This document shows positions 1-8,089 of a stretch of 64,000 bases of DNA, piece after piece. Origin of the DNA: Armatimonadota bacterium (GTDB taxonomy: Bacteria > Armatimonadota > Fimbriimonadia > Fimbriimonadales > Fimbriimonadaceae); assembly GCA_025360125.1 (NCBI GenBank), contig JANYCU010000011.1:62001-126000 (forward strand), in the 5' to 3' direction. Within the stretch, counting starts at the first letter, position 1. Each line of letters starts with the position of its first letter. The notes below the pieces were generated by a model, which saw nothing but the letters and a program-made list of their open reading frames with translations, made no database searches and had not been told where the DNA came from. The translations under genes and the position numbers were made by a program.

Positions 1-1306
1 TTGAAACGTTGGCAAGATCGAGCCCAACACTAAACGGATATCGACTTGCGGCATCATATTGTCGCTTCTTAAATGCGTCTTCATAAGCGGTGATGTCAAA
101 CAACATTGTTCCACTAGCTATCGTTGTATCGGGGATTCCCGTAACACCGGGCTGGACAAAGAAAATGCTGAGATTCGATGCATCTTTACGGGCAATTTGA
201 TAAGGATCAACGCTTTGCCAATTCAAGCCGTAGGTTCGAACCGACAAATTGCTCATCATGGCGAACTGGCCTTGGAACACTTCGGAACCGATTTGATCGG
301 AGCCTTCGACTTCGTTGCCAAGGGTTGCGGCAACTTGAGCATCAGCACCGTCGCCTTCGACGTGAGATGGCCTGAACAAAACAAGTGGAGTCACTCGCGG
401 AGACCAAACACCGGTGGTGTTCGTCAATCTTGCGAGGTGCGATGCCTTGTCGTATTGAGGTTGAATCAGATCATAGCGAGTTACTTCGGTTTCGATCTTG
501 GAGACTGATTTCCAGTGTTGAATTCTGACAGCTTTCGCATCATTATTGACTGGCGCACCCGCTTGGGCGCCAGTAGCGAGAAAGAAATCTGGATCGTCGT
601 AGATGGGGTTTCGATTGGTTCCGTCGGGAACTGCGTCGAAGAAATCGGTATTGACCTGGGGAATAAAGTTTCCACTTCCTACTGGGGTTTCAACCATTTT
701 GACTGGCTGAATTTCCGCCGAATAGAGAACAAAAAGGTTATCTCTGCCGCCAGCTTTTGCCATCAAGAAACCGTCGTAAGGGTTATTGTAGTTTCCAAAT
801 GGGTTGCTGAGGCCGATCCAATATCGCTTAATCGTTGTTCCAGGCGCGAGTGGTAATTGGACTTGACCCTTGGCTGAGTGTAGCGTAGGGTCTTCTTTTC
901 CAGTTACTGGGTCGATGAACGCTCCACCAGGGCCCTTTTGCCCGACCTTTTGCGGCAAGACAAGATCAAGCTTGGTGTAATTCATTCCAATCTTGACGTA
1001 GCCGCCAAGTGTTGTCACGACCGTGTTATTGTCATCGACACCCTTGAGAGGGATCGGGCAGACGATGCTGACTCGACCGCCTAGTCCTTCGATATCTCGG
1101 ACTGCCGACGCTTCTCCGATTTCTTTTGAAAGCCGTTCCGTCAAGATTCGAGCTTTGTCTTGGGCATCACCGTAGGCTTGGGCCAATCGAGTAGCTTTAA
1201 AAGTCTCAACCATCGGGACTGTGATGATGGTGAGCAATATGGCCGTAATGGCCATAACTGTGATGAGCTCAATGAGCGTGAAAGCGTATCTTCGACCGTT
1301 AATCAT
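1..1306 (-). CDS. large prepilin-like protein, C-terminus beyond window edge
   Basis: The frame is open from an ATG at 1306 down to base 1 with no stop, so about 435 residues are visible and the end lies outside the window. The N-terminus MINGRRYAFTLIELITVMAI is a class III (type IV prepilin) leader: a short basic stretch, cleavage expected before FTLIE with Glu at +5, then a hydrophobic helix. It has Ala rather than the usual Gly at -1. The rest has no recognisable domain and looks like a secreted beta-rich region. The ATG overlaps the stop of the upstream prepilin gene (ATGA, 1303-1306), so it is the last visible gene of the pilus operon. It is probably a minor pilin or pseudopilin; the exact role is unknown. 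Confidence 0.8.
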   Translation of the reverse strand, partial: MINGRRYAFTLIELITVMAITAILLTIITVPMVETFKATRLAQAYGDAQDKARILTERLSKEIGEASAVRDIEGLGGRVSIVCPIPLKGVDDNNTVVTTLGGYVKIGMNYTKLDLVLPQKVGQKGPGGAFIDPVTGKEDPTLHSAKGQVQLPLAPGTTIKRYWIGLSNPFGNYNNPYDGFLMAKAGGRDNLFVLYSAEIQPVKMVETPVGSGNFIPQVNTDFFDAVPDGTNRNPIYDDPDFFLATGAQAGAPVNNDAKAVRIQHWKSVSKIETEVTRYDLIQPQYDKASHLARLTNTTGVWSPRVTPLVLFRPSHVEGDGADAQVAATLGNEVEGSDQIGSEVFQGQFAMMSNLSVRTYGLNWQSVDPYQIARKDASNLSIFFVQPGVTGIPDTTIASGTMLFDITAYEDAFKKRQYDAASRYPFSVGLDLANVS

Positions 1307-3330
1307 TGGATTGCGTCTCCTCGATGCAAGTAGGTTTCTTTGGAGTTGACTCCCCATTCTTTGGCCCAGTTCCCGAATCTATTGTTTAAGTTGAGAACTG
1401 GATCAGCGGTGAGGGTAAATCCGTTGCTGTTATAAAACGACTTTGCGATAATCGAAACTCCACGAACATCATTCACCGAGAACGCCATTGAAGCTGCGCT
1501 CGTCGTATCTTGAACAAAGTTTAACGCGGTAGGAATAATATCCTTCAGGTCAATCGATGGCATTGGCTGAGTAATCGAATCAGCACCGGTTCGGAACTTG
1601 ATTTGGAATTCAGCGCCTTCGAGTAGCCCTTCTCGCGTCGTTCCGGCATCATTCCACAGGTATCGAATTCGGCCAATGGCGACTTTACGATTGGTATCCA
1701 TTCGAGGGAAGTAGATTCGAGTTGACGAACCATTCAGCAGTCCGGTTCCGCCGACATAGTATTGGGCAGCGGCAGGAGGGCCATACGTAAAGTCATAGTG
1801 AGCGGCGCTTCGAGAAACTTGGATTGCCCATTCTTCTCGAGCCATGTAGTACATGCGAAGGACTCGACCTGTGACATTCGTTAAAACCGTTGATCCGTCC
1901 GGAGTTGCAATTGCTTGCGTCAACCCATTGGTATCGTCATTGTCGATATCAAAGAGGGTTATGTACCCGTTGGACTTGTCAATTTTGAACGTTGGCTTTC
2001 CGGCATACGATTCAAGGATCTGTCCACCAGTAGCGACATCAAGAATGAGCATGTTGTCGGCAGCCGTGGTGTTGGCGCCAGCAATATCGGCGTTCTTAAC
2101 GACCCAGACATCTTCCATTCCTGCGTTCGGAGCGTCAGCACCGACACCATGAGCTGGAGCCGAGATGCCATCTGATTGTCGAGCCGAGTTGGTTCGAAGG
2201 GATGGAATCGCAAGTTTGAGTACTTTTGGCAATCCAGCGGGGCTGCTTGTACTGATTCGGAAATCCTCGTGGAGAATTCTCCAGTCTCGAACATCGTAGT
2301 CAATGCGAGCGACATATGGCTGACGGGTCGTTCCGGCTCGCTCTTCATACTTCCCGAACAGATTCGGGTTGAAGAGCAGTTCGCCGACGCGGCCATTGAG
2401 CACTTTGTATTGGAACAAGTCGTTTGGATCGAAAGCAGTTGCGGTGGCAAGCTGCGTATAAAGGTGAGCGATTTGCAGCGACTCTACTTCAACCCCAACC
2501 AGCGTTTCACCACCTTGAAGCACGCCAGGAATTGTTGCAACTGGCTGTACGCTGTATCCGGTTGGCGATGCGGCGATCGAAATGCCAAGACCATTTAACC
2601 GGCGAGTGAAAAAGGTTCCACCATTGTTAATGGTTGCAGTGAAGCTCATTCGGTAGTTTCCGGCGACAGCGGCAGGAAAAGCGATTTCTGCGGCGCCAGT
2701 CGTCATGGCTCGAACGGCATATTCGTAATCTCGGAGACCTTGGTAGTCGTTAGGAACTGCGTTTGCGACTCGGCGATACATATCGCGGCCGTAGACGTTG
2801 AGCATTCCGGGGACTCCACCAATGTGGTCGATTGGACCAAATTCGAGGATCGAAAGGCTGCCAAATGGTGCGGTAACCGATGTTCCGTCGGGCGAAAGAA
2901 GTTTAGGAGCCGTGATCTTATGGGTTTCGCCGATGACCCGTCGTGTTGTGTTTGGACCCGAAACGAGCTGCCAAGCGCGACCAGCTTCTATAGCGATACC
3001 GTTTTGGTCGATTCCGGTTACGGCAGGCGAGTATTCCGTTGGAAGCCACGTTGGGTCTTCGACTGGAACATACACTCCGGCGATCAGGGTCATCTTGATG
3101 GGAACGACTTCACCAGGAACAAGATCAGGTCGAGACTTGAGCAGTTCTAGTTCGGATCGGGCCAAGCCAACACCCATCGTCGTGTTCCTTGAGTGGTTCA
3201 TGATTTTGATACCACCGGGGAATATCTGGGCGATTGCCAAGATTCCTACCAAGAAGACTACGATGACGACCAGAATTTCGATAAGGGTCGTGCCGGCAAA
3301 CCGGTTTAATTTACGCGAAGGAAAGATCAT
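1303..3330 (-). CDS. very large prepilin-type protein (675 aa)
   Basis: The N-terminus has a prepilin leader, RFAGTTLIEILVVIVVFLVG, with Gly at -1 and Glu at +5, followed by one hydrophobic helix of about 20 residues. Ordinary pilins are 120-200 residues. This one carries about 630 residues of extracellular sequence rich in Gly, Thr and Asn, which I cannot assign to a domain. The N-terminal region (LARSELELLKSRPD) resembles PilV/PulI-like minor pilins. The start is supported by AGGAGAAAG just upstream (RBS). It lies 18 bases after the preceding prepilin and overlaps the next by four bases, so all three are probably co-translated. It likely acts as a minor pilin, perhaps at the fibre tip. Confidence 0.8.
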   Translation of the reverse strand: MIFPSRKLNRFAGTTLIEILVVIVVFLVGILAIAQIFPGGIKIMNHSRNTTMGVGLARSELELLKSRPDLVPGEVVPIKMTLIAGVYVPVEDPTWLPTEYSPAVTGIDQNGIAIEAGRAWQLVSGPNTTRRVIGETHKITAPKLLSPDGTSVTAPFGSLSILEFGPIDHIGGVPGMLNVYGRDMYRRVANAVPNDYQGLRDYEYAVRAMTTGAAEIAFPAAVAGNYRMSFTATINNGGTFFTRRLNGLGISIAASPTGYSVQPVATIPGVLQGGETLVGVEVESLQIAHLYTQLATATAFDPNDLFQYKVLNGRVGELLFNPNLFGKYEERAGTTRQPYVARIDYDVRDWRILHEDFRISTSSPAGLPKVLKLAIPSLRTNSARQSDGISAPAHGVGADAPNAGMEDVWVVKNADIAGANTTAADNMLILDVATGGQILESYAGKPTFKIDKSNGYITLFDIDNDDTNGLTQAIATPDGSTVLTNVTGRVLRMYYMAREEWAIQVSRSAAHYDFTYGPPAAAQYYVGGTGLLNGSSTRIYFPRMDTNRKVAIGRIRYLWNDAGTTREGLLEGAEFQIKFRTGADSITQPMPSIDLKDIIPTALNFVQDTTSAASMAFSVNDVRGVSIIAKSFYNSNGFTLTADPVLNLNNRFGNWAKEWGVNSKETYLHRGDAIQ

Positions 3331-3348
3331 TGTTCTTTCTCCTATTTG

Positions 3349-4230
3349 TTAGGGCATCATTCGCCAAGATCGCTCGGACATCTGTTTTGAATCGAGTGGT
3401 CTGGCCGCGCCACCGAGGAAGAGGACGATGTCTTTGCTTCCGCCGTTGGTCAATTGATTAGCATTGTTGTAGTCTCGGTAATAAGTACTCCACGTGATAA
3501 CGGTCGTATCTGGTGGGTCTGAGTATCCGAGCTGCCGCGGATCGTCGAGGGCAGATCCGGCAGTGACGCCGAAGCCCGTCCAGAACAGCGTGTAGTGCAA
3601 TTCGTTATAAAAGGTTCCGTTGAGGAATTTCGCTGGTCCAACATCGTAGCCGCTGATGGCATAGAATCGACCGACGACGGTATCCGTCGTCGAAGTGGAT
3701 TGGTTGATGTTAGGGGTAGCGGCGGGATCGTTAAGGAAGTATTGGGCGGTACTGGCGTAGTTGGAGCCATAAGCTTGTCGTGCGAGGGCCACGTCGTCAA
3801 GCGGTGACAAAATGCCATCGGCGTTCAAGTCAAGAATTGGCGCGGAACCAATAGGTCGGGCATCAACTTGAGGCCAGATTGCGGGCACCATTAAATTTTC
3901 TTTGGCTTTATTGATACCGCCTTTAAAGGTATCAAGGGACTCCACTCGCTTGGGGTACAACGCGCCATGAACCTGACCTGCAGGCACAACGGTGACGCCG
4001 TTTTGATACTGATACGGTGTGATGTAGCCAAGCAACGCAGGTGGATATCCTCCTTGGTCATCTCGGTAAAGCTGAAGTGCTGACCGAATTGAGTTCATTG
4101 CTGACATATCGCCACTTTTGAAAGCATTTAATTTGACCCGTCCAAAGACTGGAAAAATAATTGCTGAAAGCAAAGCGATGATCGCCATCACCGTTAAAAG
4201 CTCGATGAGTGTAAATGCGCGTTTTTTCAT
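3349..4230 (-). CDS. prepilin-type protein (PulG/GspG-like N-terminus)
   Basis: I place the start at the ATG at 4230, giving [20 protein letters not shown], a standard prepilin leader. The open frame extends 37 codons further upstream, but that part has no leader-like sequence. The protein is 293 residues. After the hydrophobic helix it continues SAMNSIRSALQLYRDDQGGYPPAL, resembling the GspG/pilin pattern in which an early helix is followed by an YxxDxGxYP-type segment. A dockerin-like stretch, DLNADGILSPLDDV (about residue 138), could bind calcium; that is inference. It is the first of three consecutive prepilins downstream of the pilD homolog. Confidence 0.85.
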   Translation of the reverse strand: MKKRAFTLIELLTVMAIIALLSAIIFPVFGRVKLNAFKSGDMSAMNSIRSALQLYRDDQGGYPPALLGYITPYQYQNGVTVVPAGQVHGALYPKRVESLDTFKGGINKAKENLMVPAIWPQVDARPIGSAPILDLNADGILSPLDDVALARQAYGSNYASTAQYFLNDPAATPNINQSTSTTDTVVGRFYAISGYDVGPAKFLNGTFYNELHYTLFWTGFGVTAGSALDDPRQLGYSDPPDTTVITWSTYYRDYNNANQLTNGGSKDIVLFLGGAARPLDSKQMSERSWRMMP

Positions 4231-4381
4231 TTCTACCGTTCCCGTACCCTCTTCCCTAACAGAGTTCGACCTTAGCGAACCCCATACTGTTCCTTCGTTT
4301 CGCTTTTGTTTTGCGAATAGGTCGGAAGTCCTACTATCCAAACCTCGATTATGACGCGAAAAGCCCGTCTAAATCGCGGGT

Positions 4382-5413
4382 TTACGAGCCGTTTAGAGCC
4401 TTCAAAACATTCGTGGCGTAATTCAAAAGTTCAGTTCTCATAAGCATACAGACTATTGCGCCAATTGCCAAGTAAGGTCCGAAAGGAATTGTTGTCAGAC
4501 TTGGCTCCCATTCGTCGTCTTCGACGCTGACATCTTCAACCGGATAGCCCATTCGGCTGTATAGTTTGGGGAACCATATTGCCGCGATATCGAGGCATAC
4601 AAGGTAGGTCAATCCCAAAATCAAAAGATCTTTGATTGGCTCCGGTTCGTATTCGTCTTCCGATTCCGTTTCTGGTTTCGTTAAATCCTCGCCCAAGGCG
4701 ACCTTGGCCGCGGCGGCTTTCGAGTCTTTGACAGATTGAATGGCGATAAAGAGGAGTCCAAAAACGAGCCCGGTCACAACCGCGATACCGACATCAATGA
4801 CGGTCATTATGGGGCCCAATAAGGCACCTACTCCTCGCATCATTTTTATGTCGCCATGTCCCATGGCGTCCTTACCGAAGGCAATTCGGCCAAAGAAGGC
4901 GATGCCGAAGATGACTCCCCACCCCATGAGATAGCCAGTAAGGCAATGGTTCCAATTGTGGCTGTATATCGCAAGTCCGATGCCGAGAAACAAAAGAAAG
5001 GCGTTGATTTCGTCGGGAATGATGAAATGCTCGCCGTCGATAAAGATGATGGCGACGAGGGCCGCGGTGGCGAGCAGGTAGAAAATTGCCAAAACCCATT
5101 CGCTTCCGGTTGGATCGGCACAGAAGTAGCGATACCAAATGGCCGCCCATAGCGAGCCATTGACAAGTTCGACCCAAAAGTAGCGTGAAGGAACTTTTAG
5201 CCCGCAATGCTGACAGCGGCCCTTTGAAAATAGCCAGCTAAAGAGGGGCACCAGGTCTGCCAATCCGAGTTGATGCTTGCAAGACGGGCAGAAACTATGC
5301 TTGGGGCTTCCCAGCGATAGTAGCCGTGGCATTCGGTATATAACGACATTGAGGAAGCTGCCAATGGCGGCTCCAATCATCAGTCCAACTATCCAAGTCC
5401 ATTCTGGAAACAT
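4382..5413 (-). CDS. pilD: type IV prepilin peptidase / N-methyltransferase (PilD/GspO)
   Basis: PilD is an inner-membrane aspartic protease of family A24 that cuts prepilin leaders and methylates the new N-terminus. Near the N-terminus are the GSFLNVVIYRMP motif and two zinc-binding pairs, CPSC and CQHC, typical of the bifunctional enzymes. The two catalytic aspartates are expected in FIDGEHFIIPDEI and in GHGDIKMM; both motifs are present. Several membrane segments follow. At 343 residues it is longer than most because of an acidic insert (ETESEDEYEPEP, about residue 245) in a cytoplasmic loop before the last helices. It sits between pilC and the prepilin genes that supply its substrates. 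Confidence 0.95.
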   Translation of the reverse strand: MFPEWTWIVGLMIGAAIGSFLNVVIYRMPRLLSLGSPKHSFCPSCKHQLGLADLVPLFSWLFSKGRCQHCGLKVPSRYFWVELVNGSLWAAIWYRYFCADPTGSEWVLAIFYLLATAALVAIIFIDGEHFIIPDEINAFLLFLGIGLAIYSHNWNHCLTGYLMGWGVIFGIAFFGRIAFGKDAMGHGDIKMMRGVGALLGPIMTVIDVGIAVVTGLVFGLLFIAIQSVKDSKAAAAKVALGEDLTKPETESEDEYEPEPIKDLLILGLTYLVCLDIAAIWFPKLYSRMGYPVEDVSVEDDEWEPSLTTIPFGPYLAIGAIVCMLMRTELLNYATNVLKALNGS

Positions 5414-5431
5414 AGGTCTTCCTTAACAACA

Positions 5432-5458
5432 ATGCCCGTTGCGGCTTGCAACGGGCAT
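5432..5458. terminator. perfect 11-bp hairpin between pilC and pilD
   Basis: The arms ATGCCCGTTGC (5432-5442) and GCAACGGGCAT (5448-5458) are perfectly complementary around a five-base loop. The hairpin lies in the 67-base gap between pilC and pilD on the minus strand, followed only by ATTGTTGTT and not a clean T run. It may be a leaky terminator or an RNA-processing/stability element that sets pilD and prepilin levels below the motor genes. Confidence 0.55.
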
Positions 5459-5480
5459 CGTACCTTTTTGAAAGGCTTCT

Positions 5481-6713
5481 TTACTTGTCGTCTGCGGCAC
5501 CCGACGAGAGTGACGAGATAACCTTGACGAGCGGGAGAAACATCGAGATAACGATGAATCCAACGATAAATCCTAGTCCGACGATCATGATTGGCTCAAG
5601 GGCAGCCGTGAGAGCAGCGAGAGCAGCCTCAACTTCATTTTCGTAGAAGTCTGCGATCTTTTGAAGCATAAAGTCCAAAGACCCCGATTCTTCACCAACA
5701 CCGATCATATGAACGACCATTGGAGGGAACAATTTTGATTCTTCGAGAGGGTCACCAATTCGGTCTCCTTCACGGATTCGCGCTCGAGCTTCGAGGATCG
5801 CGTCGGACATGATCGTGTTTCCGACTGTGCCTGCAACGGTTTCCATTGCCTGCAAGATTGGAACACCCGAAGTCAACAAGGTACCCATGGTTCGGCTAAA
5901 TCGAGCCATTGCGATCTTATGGTGAAGTTTCCCGAATACTGGAACCTTCAATTTCACACGATCCATAACTCGTCGTCCAAAACGTGTGGATACGAAGAGC
6001 TTGTGGGCGACGATCAAGATGATGATCGAAACCGCAACAATCCAACCTTTATAGACCAAGATGTTTGACAAATCGATCAAGAACTTGGTTGGTGCTGGAA
6101 GATCTTCTGCCTTCAACCCGAGATCGGTAAGGATGGCGGCCCACTGAGGAATAAACCAGTAAACCAAGAAGAGGGTAATACCACCTGCCATGACACTAAC
6201 CAGGACTGGGTAGGTCAAAGCTGACTTGACTTTTCTTCGCAGTTCAACGTCTTTTTCAAGGAAGTGGCTGAGCCGTTGGAGAGACTCTTCAAGGACACCA
6301 CCAACTTCACCAGCTTTGATCAAACCGATAAAGAGTGAGCTAAATGCCTTAGGGTGTCGTTGCATGGCTCGACTTAACGATTCACCAGCTTCAACACGGC
6401 CACCCAAGTCGGCGATAATCTTTTTGAGTCGCTTGTTTTGAGTTTGGTTTCCAAGAACGTCTAGACAACGAACCAATGAAACACCAGCATCGACCATGGT
6501 TGAGAACTGACGACACCATACCGACAAGTCGGCAAGTCTGACTTTTCCCGGGCTCCGAACCTTGGGGCTTCGGGCTTTGATCATCGTTAGTTCGGTGATC
6601 GTAAAGCCTTGCTCCTCAAAGCGTTTCCTTAAAAGCTCTTCGCTTTCTGCGTCGGCAGTACCCTTTTGGATCGAACCTACGGCGTCTTTGAATGTGTAGC
6701 TGAAGATAGGCAT
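5481..6713 (-). CDS. pilC: pilus assembly inner-membrane platform protein PilC (GspF family)
   Basis: This 410-residue protein has the length and duplicated layout of the PilC/GspF family: a cytoplasmic N-terminus, two T2SSF repeats (about residues 65-190 and 270-390) and three membrane segments. Family-typical pieces are visible, including FSTMVDAGVSLVRCLDVL in the first repeat, TMGTLLTSGVPILQAMETVAGTVGN in the second, and LEPIMIVGLGFIVGFIV near the end. PilC forms the platform that couples the ATPases to the growing fibre. GGAGAAAAG upstream supports the ATG at 6713. It follows pilT after 12 bases in the same operon. Confidence 0.95.
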   Translation of the reverse strand: MPIFSYTFKDAVGSIQKGTADAESEELLRKRFEEQGFTITELTMIKARSPKVRSPGKVRLADLSVWCRQFSTMVDAGVSLVRCLDVLGNQTQNKRLKKIIADLGGRVEAGESLSRAMQRHPKAFSSLFIGLIKAGEVGGVLEESLQRLSHFLEKDVELRRKVKSALTYPVLVSVMAGGITLFLVYWFIPQWAAILTDLGLKAEDLPAPTKFLIDLSNILVYKGWIVAVSIIILIVAHKLFVSTRFGRRVMDRVKLKVPVFGKLHHKIAMARFSRTMGTLLTSGVPILQAMETVAGTVGNTIMSDAILEARARIREGDRIGDPLEESKLFPPMVVHMIGVGEESGSLDFMLQKIADFYENEVEAALAALTAALEPIMIVGLGFIVGFIVISMFLPLVKVISSLSSGAADDK

Positions 6714-6725
6714 TCTTTTCTCCTG

Positions 6726-8069
6726 TTATCGTTTAATTTGACCAGTTCCTGTACTAACTTGCATGCCACCAGTGGTGGCCAACATCTTCTTAAGTTCTTC
6801 GACGTTGGTACATCGTGACATGATGTCTTCGAGGCTCACCCACCCTTTCAGGTAGAGGTCACGGAGACATTGATCCATCGTGAACATTCCCATATTGGCG
6901 GAAGTTTGGATCATTGACGTAATTTGGTGAGTCTTTGCTTCGCGAATGAGGTTTCTGATTGCAGGTGATGCGACCATGATTTCATTTGCGGGGACTCGAC
7001 CCTTGCCACTTGAGTGAGCCAACAACTGTTGCGAAATGATCGCGACGAGGTTGTTGGAAAGCTGAACACGGATTTGCTCTTGCTGTCCGGGAGGGAAAAC
7101 GTCAATCATACGGTCAACGCTTTCTGCGGCGTTGTTCGTGTGGAGCGTTGCAAAAACAAGGTGACCAGTTTCAGCAGCGGTGATCGCCAACTGAATCGTT
7201 TCAACGTCTCGCATTTCACCAACGAGGAGGATATCTGGATCTTCTCGAAGGCTAGCGCGGAGTGCGTTTCCGAAGCTCTTTGTATCCATTCCAAGTTCGC
7301 GCTGGTTGATGACGCTTAGCTTGTGTTCGTGGAGGTACTCGATCGGGTCTTCGATCGTAATAATGTGGTGAGCATAATTCAGATTAATGTGGTGAATCAT
7401 TGCCGCAAGCGACGTTGACTTTCCGGAACCAGTTGGCCCCGTAACCAGAATCAATCCTCTTGGCTTTTCGGTCAAGCTCTTGAGAACCAGCGGAAGTTTG
7501 AGTTCTTCAACTGTAGGAATTTTGGAAGAGATTAATCGGAAAGCGGCCGCGCACGAGCCTTTATCTCGATAAAGGTTTACACGGAATCGAGCCCGAGCAA
7601 CGGGTCCACCTGGGACTCGGAGATGGAAAGGAATCGGAAGCGAGTATGAAAAGTCCAATTCGTTGGATGTTTCAAACCGTTGAATTTGGTCATCGGTAAT
7701 GATTTCGTACATGATTCGCTGAATGTTTTCAGGAATGAACTGATCATAGTTGAGTCGCTTGATTTTGCCATCGTGCCGAACGACCGGAGGCGATGCTTGA
7801 CAGATGTGAAGATCCGAACAATTCATATCAACGATGATTCCGAGGAGTTCATCGATGTGAAGATCATCAACCGTAGACTTTGGCCCCAGTGGCTTTTCGT
7901 CGTTGGGAATACCGCTAATGACTTCGACCCGTGATTTCCAATCATCCGGGTCGCGATTGTTGGTGTTGTTCTGCATTGGCGGTCGGCCAGGTGCGCCACC
8001 CATCGGTGCGCCACCTTGAGGTGGAGCAGGAGGTGCGCCGGTGTTTTGTCTTGTCGGATCGTTTTGCAT
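6726..8069 (-). CDS. pilT: twitching motility / pilus retraction ATPase PilT
   Basis: A hexameric ATPase expected to drive pilus retraction. It has Walker A GPTGSGKST (about residue 212), an Asp box (TIEDPIEYLH), a Walker B-like segment (LREDPDILLVGEMRD) and a His box (TGHLVFATLHTN). The motif AIRNLIREAKTHQ near the C-terminus is diagnostic of PilT rather than PilB. The N-terminus carries an unusual extension of about 55 residues rich in Pro, Gly and Asn before the conserved domain begins near DDLHIDELLGIIV; it is probably disordered. The gene lies between pilB and pilC with short spacers, and GAAGAG precedes the ATG. Confidence 0.95.
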   Translation of the reverse strand: MQNDPTRQNTGAPPAPPQGGAPMGGAPGRPPMQNNTNNRDPDDWKSRVEVISGIPNDEKPLGPKSTVDDLHIDELLGIIVDMNCSDLHICQASPPVVRHDGKIKRLNYDQFIPENIQRIMYEIITDDQIQRFETSNELDFSYSLPIPFHLRVPGGPVARARFRVNLYRDKGSCAAAFRLISSKIPTVEELKLPLVLKSLTEKPRGLILVTGPTGSGKSTSLAAMIHHINLNYAHHIITIEDPIEYLHEHKLSVINQRELGMDTKSFGNALRASLREDPDILLVGEMRDVETIQLAITAAETGHLVFATLHTNNAAESVDRMIDVFPPGQQEQIRVQLSNNLVAIISQQLLAHSSGKGRVPANEIMVASPAIRNLIREAKTHQITSMIQTSANMGMFTMDQCLRDLYLKGWVSLEDIMSRCTNVEELKKMLATTGGMQVSTGTGQIKR

Positions 8070-8089
8070 ATTTCTCTTCAGTCAATAAA

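Noticed and set aside
59-856. Plus-strand open frames over the first prepilin (59-508, 515-856)
   Set aside because: They lie antisense to a clean minus-strand prepilin frame with a leader peptide and an operon-typical ATGA overlap, and they encode no recognisable domain.
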